Below, in pieces: positions 57,892-64,000 of a DNA stretch of 64,000 nucleotides. The DNA lies in the NCBI RefSeq assembly GCF_002843175.1, contig NZ_PJEO01000011.1:124001-188000 (forward strand), given 5' to 3'. Position 1 is the first letter of the stretch. Every line of letters starts with the position of its first letter. This DNA comes from Confluentibacter flavum. GTDB lineage: Bacteria; Bacteroidota; Bacteroidia; Flavobacteriales; Flavobacteriaceae. The notes below the pieces were generated by a model. That model had not been told where the DNA came from, ran no database searches, and was given only the letters and a program-made list of their open reading frames with translations. Made by a program: the position numbers and the translations under genes.

Positions 57892-59358
57892 ATGAACTTA
57901 AAACATTCCAATAAATTTTTTTTATTGCTTATTGCGATTGTAATGGTTACTGTGTCGTGCTCAAGCAATAATAGTGAAAGCGAAGCCCCAAAGCTATTGG
58001 TTTCTGAGACCGAAGTTTCTTTCGAGCCTGAAGGAGGCACATTAGAAATAGCAATTTCAACTAATGATACATGGAAAATTACCAACTCTGCCGCTTGGTT
58101 ACAATTAAACCCAACAATGGGTAATGCAGGCGAAGGTGTAATTGCTTTAACGTTAGCTATAAATGAAACGGGCGTTACGCGCTCGGTTATACTTAATGTT
58201 ACGTCTGATAATGGGCAAGCTAGACGTATTACAGTGTCCCAAGGAGCCCATTTATATCCATCTTATAATGTAGCACCATTGGCTCCTGATGCAACGGGAA
58301 TGGGTAGTAACGCTGTTGTAATAGCTTCCAAAATGACATTGGGATGGAACATAGGCAATACGTTCGAGGCTCCAGGTGGTGAAACAGGATGGGGCAGCCC
58401 TGTCATTACCGAAGATTTTATAAAATTTGTAAAGCAACAAGGGTTTAATACCATTAGGATTCCCTGCGCATGGGATTGGCATCATGTAGCAGACCCTGCT
58501 ACTGCTAGAATAGATCCAGATTGGCTTAACAGGGTGAAGGAAGTAGTGGGTTACTGTGTTGACAATGATGTGTATGCTTTATTAAATATCCATTGGGACG
58601 GCGGTTGGCTAGATGCTAACATTAACAAGAAAATGCAAGATTCAGTTAATGCCAAGCAGAAAGCTTATTGGGAACAAATAGCCACGGCAATGCGCGATTT
58701 CGATGACCATCTGCTATTTGCAGGTAGTAATGAGCCTCCTGCACATGATGCTGAGGAGATGGAAGTGTTGCTTTCCTACCACCAAACGTTTGTAGATGCA
58801 GTGCGGTCAACGGGTGGCAGGAACAGCTATCGGACACTTGTCGTACAGGGACCATCAACAGATATAGATAATACCTATAACCTCATGAATACGCTTCCTA
58901 CGGATGAGATACCAGGCCGAATGATGGTCGAAGTACATTATTATACTCCTTTTCAGTTCTGTCTGATGGATGGCGATGCAAGTTGGGGTAGCATGTTCTA
59001 TTACTGGGGAGAAGGTAACCACTCTATTATTGAACCTGGTCGCAAAGCCACATGGGGAGAGGAAGATGCTGTTGATGAGTACTTTGGAAAAATGAAGACG
59101 AAGTTTGTAGACAAAGGGTTTCCAGTGATCATGGGCGAGTATGGAGCCTACAGACGAGACAATAGCCAAAATGTTCCTCAAGATCTGGAAGCTCACAATA
59201 ACTCAGTGGATCATTGGATAACATATGTTACCAGACAGGCATTAGCCAATGGTATGATACCATACTGGTGGGATACGGGCGGCGCTTTAGATAGAAGCAA
59301 TAATACAGTTAAAGACCAGCGAACAATTGATGCCCTTATAACTGTAGTTGCTAATTAA
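57892..59358 (+). CDS. BACON-GH5 endo-glucanase lipoprotein, copy 2 (most divergent)
   Basis: The protein has 488 residues from ATG 57892 (MNLKHSNKFF), which gives the lipoprotein signal IVMVTVSCSSNN. A frame extending to TTG 57790 would run through the intergenic repeat and a hairpin, so I reject it. The BACON domain (EVSFEPEGGTLEIAISTND) is clearly diverged from the other three copies. The GH5_4 barrel keeps the classical entry LGWNIGNTFEAPGGETGWG, NIHWDGGWLD, the acid/base Glu281 in GSNEPP and the nucleophile Glu416 in IMGEYGAYR. This copy looks closest to well-known GH5_4 endoglucanases and may be the ancestral enzyme of the set. Its length equals that of copies 3 and 4. Confidence 0.93.
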   Translation: MNLKHSNKFFLLLIAIVMVTVSCSSNNSESEAPKLLVSETEVSFEPEGGTLEIAISTNDTWKITNSAAWLQLNPTMGNAGEGVIALTLAINETGVTRSVILNVTSDNGQARRITVSQGAHLYPSYNVAPLAPDATGMGSNAVVIASKMTLGWNIGNTFEAPGGETGWGSPVITEDFIKFVKQQGFNTIRIPCAWDWHHVADPATARIDPDWLNRVKEVVGYCVDNDVYALLNIHWDGGWLDANINKKMQDSVNAKQKAYWEQIATAMRDFDDHLLFAGSNEPPAHDAEEMEVLLSYHQTFVDAVRSTGGRNSYRTLVVQGPSTDIDNTYNLMNTLPTDEIPGRMMVEVHYYTPFQFCLMDGDASWGSMFYYWGEGNHSIIEPGRKATWGEEDAVDEYFGKMKTKFVDKGFPVIMGEYGAYRRDNSQNVPQDLEAHNNSVDHWITYVTRQALANGMIPYWWDTGGALDRSNNTVKDQRTIDALITVVAN

Positions 59359-59552
59359 AACATATTAACACGTTGGATACTAGAATTAAGACTAGTTACA
59401 CAACGGGTTATTTTGATAAATTATAGAATTCAGTCCAGTTATCAATGGGAAAATTGCTTAATGCAGGGTATTATAGACGCTATGACTAAATAAAAATACG
59501 GTTTTGCAGAGGTATCATGCATTGGAACTATTCAGGATTGAATTTAAAAAAC

Positions 59553-59580
59553 CTGTGACTTTTGGGAGTCACAGATTTAC
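59553..59580 (+). terminator. Terminator-like hairpin between GH5 copies 2 and 3
   Basis: CTGTGACT (59553-59560) pairs with AGTCACAG (59567-59574) around TTTGGG, with A-rich sequence before and ATTTACTT after. It may work in either direction. Confidence 0.65.
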
Positions 59581-59654
59581 TTAAAAGCAGGGAATCTCAA
59601 TGAAACCAAAGTTTTTAAACTTAATATTTATTAATCTAAAAAAATAAACAAAAA

Positions 59655-61121
59655 ATGAGAATTAAACATTTATATAAAATTTTACTTTTACTATATGTTA
59701 TTGTAACATCAGTATCCTGCTCAAGTAGCGGTGAGGGTGAAGATCCAACACTAACGGTTTCTGTAACCGAAGTTTCCTTTGAGCCAGATGGCGGAACATC
59801 TGATGTATCACTTACAACAAACGGCACATGGACTGTTTCAAATCCAGCAACATCTTGGTTGCAAATAAACAATACAAGTGGTGGTAGTGGAACAGCAACA
59901 ATAACATTAACATCTGGAATGAATGGTTCTCAATTGACTCGTACCGCTACAATTACGGTTACGTCAAGCAATGGGCAGGCAAGACGTATAACAGTGACAC
60001 AAACTGGTAATTTATATCCTTCATACAATTTATCGCCAAAAACTCCCGATGCCACAGGAATGAGTAGTAATGCCGTTGAACTGGCAGCAAAAATGCATAT
60101 GGGAATAAATTTTGGCAATACCATGGTATCCCCAATCGAAGGTGAGTGGAACAGTAAAATTACCTTATCGTATGTGCAATTTTTAAAACAATTAGGTTTC
60201 AATGCTGTACGGCTTCCTGTTGGCTGGGTTTGGGGTCATTTAAGCGATCCAGATAAAATGAAGATTGACCCTGTGTGGCTTGAGCGTGTGAAGGAAGTGG
60301 TTGGATGGTGCGTGGACAATGATATGTATGTGATACTGAATGCTCACGCGGATCTTGGCTGGCTGGAAGATAATGTTAATGCAGCTGAGAAAGACTTGGT
60401 TAACGCTAAACAAAAGGCGCTTTGGGAGCAGATTGCTACAACCATGCGTGATTTTGATGAGCGCCTTATATTTGCCGGCACGAATGAGCCTAAGGTTGAA
60501 AATGCCGAGCAGATGGCCATACTTAATGGTTATCACGAAACATTCATCAAGGCAGTTCGCGCAACGGGAGGCAGGAACAGTTATCGGGTACTGGTTGTGC
60601 AGGGGCCTATCACTAACGGTGAATTAACTTATAATCTGATGAATACGCTTCCTCATGACCCGGTACCTAACCGTATGATGGTTGAGATACATAACTACAC
60701 ACCTGCTACATTTACGATAGTATTGGATGGAGATGTAAGTTGGGGCAACATGATCTACTACTGGGGGGCTGGGAACCATTCTACTATTGAGCCAGAGAGG
60801 AACGCCACCTATGGAGAAGAGGATGTGATCCTTGATGAATTCCAAAAGATGAAACAGAAGTTTGTTGATAAAGGTATCCCTGTAGTGCTGGGTGAATATG
60901 GAACCTGGAGGCGGACTCCCGACCTTGACAAGCCTGTTCCTTTGGATATGGAAATGCACAACAAGTCTGTGGATTATTGGTCAACTTATGTGACCAAACA
61001 GGCTAAAGCACACGGTCTTCTGCCATTCTGGTGGGAGATAGGTTTTATGTTAGACAGAGCTAACAATGTGGTAAAGGATCAGGCTATGTTAGATGCCATT
61101 ATTGCAGGATATAATCAATAG
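59655..61121 (+). CDS. BACON-GH5 endo-glucanase lipoprotein, copy 3
   Basis: The protein has 488 residues with the lipoprotein signal VIVTSVSCSSSGEGED, a BACON domain almost identical to those of copies 1 and 4, and a GH5 barrel. The barrel entry reads MGINFGNTMVSPIEGEW, losing the tryptophan seen in copy 2. The strand-3 loop reads LNAHADLGWLED instead of NIHWDGGWL. Catalytic residues are intact: Glu278 in GTNEPK and Glu414 in VLGEYGTWR. The changed loops line the negative subsites in GH5 enzymes, so a shifted specificity (branched versus unbranched backbone) is plausible. It is separated from copy 4 by 197 bases that contain the intergenic repeat. Confidence 0.92.
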   Translation: MRIKHLYKILLLLYVIVTSVSCSSSGEGEDPTLTVSVTEVSFEPDGGTSDVSLTTNGTWTVSNPATSWLQINNTSGGSGTATITLTSGMNGSQLTRTATITVTSSNGQARRITVTQTGNLYPSYNLSPKTPDATGMSSNAVELAAKMHMGINFGNTMVSPIEGEWNSKITLSYVQFLKQLGFNAVRLPVGWVWGHLSDPDKMKIDPVWLERVKEVVGWCVDNDMYVILNAHADLGWLEDNVNAAEKDLVNAKQKALWEQIATTMRDFDERLIFAGTNEPKVENAEQMAILNGYHETFIKAVRATGGRNSYRVLVVQGPITNGELTYNLMNTLPHDPVPNRMMVEIHNYTPATFTIVLDGDVSWGNMIYYWGAGNHSTIEPERNATYGEEDVILDEFQKMKQKFVDKGIPVVLGEYGTWRRTPDLDKPVPLDMEMHNKSVDYWSTYVTKQAKAHGLLPFWWEIGFMLDRANNVVKDQAMLDAIIAGYNQ

Positions 61122-61154
61122 TATAATGTCAAATTTATAGTATAAGGTTATTCA

Positions 61155-61228
61155 GATCTATTTGTCAAGGGACTCCATCGCTTAAAACAGGCTTATATAA
61201 AATGATAAAAGCTTTAAGTTATTGGTTG
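61155..61228 (+). repeat. Intergenic repeat, copy 2
   Basis: This is the partner of the repeat at 57742-57816, sharing GATCTATTTGTCAAGGGACT and the following CCATCGCTTAAA and TTATTGGTTG segments. It lies 90 bases before GH5 copy 4. Confidence 0.7.
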
Positions 61229-61318
61229 TTATTAAAAATAGGGTCTGGGGTATTCAACAAAAGTTGATTATCCTATAGGTTTTGAGATAATTATTATTTA
61301 CCATAAAAACAAATAAAA

Positions 61319-62785
61319 ATGAGAATTAAACAATTATGTAAAATCTTGACAGTACTTTTTACAATTGTAATGAGTATAATGTCCTGCTCAAGTAGCGGTG
61401 AGGGTGAAGATCCAACATTAACGGTTTCTGTAACCGAAGTTTCCTTTGAGCCAGATGGCGGAACATCTGATGTATCACTTACAACAAACGGCACATGGAC
61501 TGTTTCAAATCCAGCAACATCTTGGTTGCAAATAAACAATACAAGTGGTGGCAGTGGAACAGCAACAATAACAATAACATCTGGAATGAATGGTTCTCAA
61601 TTGAATCGTACCGCTACAATTACGGTTACGTCAAGCAATGGGCAGGCAAGACGTATAACAGTTACACAAACGGGCAATTTATATCCTTCATACAATTTAA
61701 CGCCTAAAGCTCCAGACGAAACAGGAATGGGCAGCACAGCCGTACAATTGGCGGCAAAAATGCATATGGGAATAAATTTTGGCAATACCATGGAATCCCC
61801 AAACGAAGGCGACTGGCAGAATAGTAAACTTACCGAATCGTACATAAAATTTGTAAAACAAATAGGTTTCAATGCTGTACGGCTTCCTGTTGGCTGGGTT
61901 TATAGTCATTTAAGCGATCCTGAAAAAATGAAAATAGACCCTGCGTGGCTTGAGCGTGTGAAAGAAGTGGTTGGATGGTGCGTGGAAAATGATATGTATG
62001 TGGTACTGAATTGTCACGGGGATTGGGGCTGGCTGGAAGATAATGTCACTCCGGCAATGCAAGAGTCCGTTAATGCGAAGCAAAAGGCGATTTGGGAGCA
62101 GATTGCTACAACAATGCGTGATTTTGATGAGCGCCTTATATTTGCCGGCACGAATGAACCTAAGGCTGATAATGCCGAGCAGATGGCCATACTCGATAGC
62201 TACCACCAGACATTTGTTAAAGCAGTTCGCGCTACCGGAGGCAAAAACAGTTACAGGGTGTTAGTTGTGCAGGGGCCTAGGACTAACGGTGAATTAACTT
62301 ATAATCTGATGAATACGCTTCCTGTAGATCCAGTACCTAATCGTTTGATGGTTGAGATACATAACTACACGCCTGCTACATTTACGATAGTATTGGATGG
62401 AGATGTAAGTTGGGGCAACATGGTTTACTACTGGGGGGCTGGGAATCATTCTACCATTGAGCCAGAGAGGAACGCCACCTATGGAGAAGAGGATGAGATC
62501 CTTGATGAATTCCAAAAGATGAAACAGAAGTTTGTTGATAAGGGTATCCCTGTTGTGCTGGGGGAATATGCATCCTTTAGGCGGACTGCCAGTAGCAAAT
62601 TTGTACCTAAGGATCTGGATATGCACAACAAGTCTGTAGAGTACTGGGCAACTTATGTGACCAAACAGGCTAAAGCGCATGGTCTTCTGCCATTCTGGTG
62701 GGAGGTAGGTGCTACTCTAGACAGAGCTAATAATGTGGTAAAGGACCAGGCTTTGTTAGATGCTATTATAGCGGGATCTAATTAA
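61319..62785 (+). CDS. BACON-GH5 endo-glucanase lipoprotein, copy 4
   Basis: The protein has 488 residues with the signal IVMSIMSCSSSGEGED and a BACON domain nearly identical to copies 1 and 3. The GH5 barrel is most like copy 3 (MGINFGNTMESPNEGDW, GWVYSHLSDPEKMKIDP). The strand-3 loop is LNCHGDWGWLED, another variation at the same place. The acid/base is Glu280 in GTNEPKAD and the nucleophile Glu416 in VLGEYASFR, where the usual glycine after the tyrosine is alanine. It is followed by the same intergenic block and the same type of GH43 gene as copy 1, showing that a GH5-GH43 unit was duplicated. Confidence 0.92.
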   Translation: MRIKQLCKILTVLFTIVMSIMSCSSSGEGEDPTLTVSVTEVSFEPDGGTSDVSLTTNGTWTVSNPATSWLQINNTSGGSGTATITITSGMNGSQLNRTATITVTSSNGQARRITVTQTGNLYPSYNLTPKAPDETGMGSTAVQLAAKMHMGINFGNTMESPNEGDWQNSKLTESYIKFVKQIGFNAVRLPVGWVYSHLSDPEKMKIDPAWLERVKEVVGWCVENDMYVVLNCHGDWGWLEDNVTPAMQESVNAKQKAIWEQIATTMRDFDERLIFAGTNEPKADNAEQMAILDSYHQTFVKAVRATGGKNSYRVLVVQGPRTNGELTYNLMNTLPVDPVPNRLMVEIHNYTPATFTIVLDGDVSWGNMVYYWGAGNHSTIEPERNATYGEEDEILDEFQKMKQKFVDKGIPVVLGEYASFRRTASSKFVPKDLDMHNKSVEYWATYVTKQAKAHGLLPFWWEVGATLDRANNVVKDQALLDAIIAGSN

Positions 62786-62814
62786 ATAGTATAATGTCCA
62801 TGATAGCATAAGGT

Positions 62815-62864
62815 TATTTCCCGTGCCTGAGATTCGTCAAGCATTCGCCAGTCTCGGGGAAGGA
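62815..62864 (+). repeat. Hairpin in the GH5-GH43 intergenic block, copy 2
   Basis: CCTGAGA (62826-62832) can pair with TCTCGGG (62852-62858, one G-T pair), and outer TTCC/GGAA bases extend it. It occupies the same place as the hairpin at 55982 in the duplicated block, with a different stem sequence, so the fold may be under selection. Confidence 0.4.
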
Positions 62865-62955
62865 TTTACCTCTTTGTTACAATAGTTTAAGAATAATTAA
62901 TCAATTTAAATGAACCCTTAACGAGTATCCGTTTTTTGGGTAAAATGAAGAAAGC

Positions 62956-64000
62956 ATGTTTAGAAAAAAAGTATTGTTAAGTACAGTCGTTAGTATGGCT
63001 TTTTTGGGAGGTACAGAATTCGTATCAGCTCAGACCAATTCGGATAAACCGAAAGAGATTAAAGAAAATCTGGAAGAAAAATTCGCAAATGTTTCGCCGA
63101 AACTTATGTCCGATAATGCGAATCCATTATTAGATTTTATGTTTACGGCCGATCCGACAGCTGTGGAATACAATGGAAGAATGTATGTGTATGCCACGAA
63201 TGACCATCAACAGTACGAGAAGGTAGGAAAGGATGGGAAAAATTCATACGAGCATATCCGTACACTGGTCATGATGTCTTCAGATGATATGGTAAACTGG
63301 ACCTATCATGGCCTCATAAATACAGCAGAGGTGGCGCCATGGACTGGGGTGTCCTGGGCACCTTCCATTACATCCAGACTGGAAGCGGATGGTAAGACGC
63401 ACTTCTATTTGTATTACTCCAATGGTGGTGGAGCCTCAGCCATGCTTACTTCTACCTCTCCCGTTGGTCCGTGGAAAGACCCATTAGGAAAGAACATAAT
63501 TGACCATTCTGTCCCTGGTGTGGACGTCAATAATCCATTCGATCCCGGAGTTTTGATTGACGACCAAGGTACAGGCTGGCTGGTTTTTGGAGCCGGAAAA
63601 CCTAAAACAATATATATGCCGGATAATGCCAGAATCGTCAAATTAGGAGCAGATATGATGAGTTTGGCCGGCAAAATTTCTAAGATACCCGCTCCTTATT
63701 TTAATGAAGCCAGCGATCTTAACTTTATCAATGGAACCTGGGTTTATAGCTATTGTACGAATTGGGATGAACGCACTGAATGGCCTTATACCAATATTGC
63801 TAAACCAACTGGATGCAACATATCTTATATGACCAGTAAAACACCTTTAGATCCAGATAGTTGGAAGTATCGCGATAATTACTTTAAGAATACTGGCGAA
63901 GTTAACGTGGGCCCTTTTACAAACAACCACACGCACTTCCTTAAGTTTAAAGGGAAATATTACCTTGCTTACCATGCCATGTATTTACAGGATTATTTTG
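62956..64000 (+). CDS. GH43 glycosidase, copy 2 (3' end outside window)
   Basis: The frame opens at ATG 62956 and remains open to the right edge, giving 348 codons of an incomplete gene. The translation begins MFRKKVLLSTVVSMAF, with a signal peptide ending near VSAQTNSD, and is collinear with the GH43 gene at 56111 without gaps up to the catalytic region. The triad is preserved: Asp66 in FTADPTAV, Asp196 in PFDPGVL and Glu251 in FNEASDL. Several surface and active-site neighbours differ, for example VDVNNPFD against VDCDAPFD and YSYCTNWDE against YTFNTSWKE. The C-terminal binding module, if present, is outside the window. It is a recent paralogue made with GH5 copy 4; specificity may have shifted. 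Confidence 0.92.
   Translation, partial: MFRKKVLLSTVVSMAFLGGTEFVSAQTNSDKPKEIKENLEEKFANVSPKLMSDNANPLLDFMFTADPTAVEYNGRMYVYATNDHQQYEKVGKDGKNSYEHIRTLVMMSSDDMVNWTYHGLINTAEVAPWTGVSWAPSITSRLEADGKTHFYLYYSNGGGASAMLTSTSPVGPWKDPLGKNIIDHSVPGVDVNNPFDPGVLIDDQGTGWLVFGAGKPKTIYMPDNARIVKLGADMMSLAGKISKIPAPYFNEASDLNFINGTWVYSYCTNWDERTEWPYTNIAKPTGCNISYMTSKTPLDPDSWKYRDNYFKNTGEVNVGPFTNNHTHFLKFKGKYYLAYHAMYLQDYF

Overview
The window is low-GC DNA from a member of the Bacteroidota, most likely a marine or plant-associated Flavobacteriaceae. The grounds are two SusC/SusD pairs, hybrid one-protein two-component regulators, many 'Cys-Ser-Ser' type lipoprotein signals, TAnnTTTG-type promoters and no Shine-Dalgarno pattern. 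All genes I accept lie on the plus strand. No rRNA, intact tRNA, CRISPR array or insertion sequence was seen.

Region A (1-4487) is the 3' part of a glycosidase cluster: a GH2 beta-galactosidase cut by the window edge, a GH30 enzyme of the endo-beta-1,6-galactanase type and a GH43 enzyme. They resemble a set for galactan or arabinogalactan side chains.

Region B (about 4585-33400) is the most interesting part. Three operons are each preceded by the same direct-repeat operator and promoter geometry. The first encodes GH89 alpha-N-acetylglucosaminidase, a FucP-type sugar permease and a NagB-PIG-L fusion. The second encodes SusC, SusD, two GH92 alpha-mannosidases, an unknown secreted protein, a GH115 alpha-glucuronidase and a lipoprotein phosphoesterase, followed by the hybrid regulator. 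The third encodes inositol oxygenase, a sodium/solute symporter and a NagX/HGSNAT-like N-acetyltransferase. The combination of mannose, glucosamine/GlcNAc, glucuronate, phosphate and myo-inositol is what an inositol-phosphate glycan would supply, such as a plant GIPC sphingolipid head group or a GPI-anchor glycan. I propose this as an undescribed utilization system; the substrate is inferred, not shown.

Region C (33401-34931) is a 1.5 kb gene-poor junction. It holds a consensus promoter, a short transcription unit without an ORF, what looks like the 3' end of a tRNA-Pro followed by a terminator (a likely att-site scar), a decayed SusC-like leader, and a terminator-like hairpin just before the next gene.

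Region D (34932-64000) is a second polysaccharide utilization locus that fits xyloglucan: GH97, GH39, GH31 (alpha-xylosidase type), GH3, a second hybrid regulator, SusC/SusD, an IPT-domain surface glycan-binding lipoprotein, four BACON-GH5 endoglucanases and two GH43 enzymes, the last cut by the window edge. The GH5 and GH43 genes arose by local block duplication. Several genes in both loci are preceded by intercistronic terminator-like hairpins, which may set enzyme levels below SusC/SusD levels.
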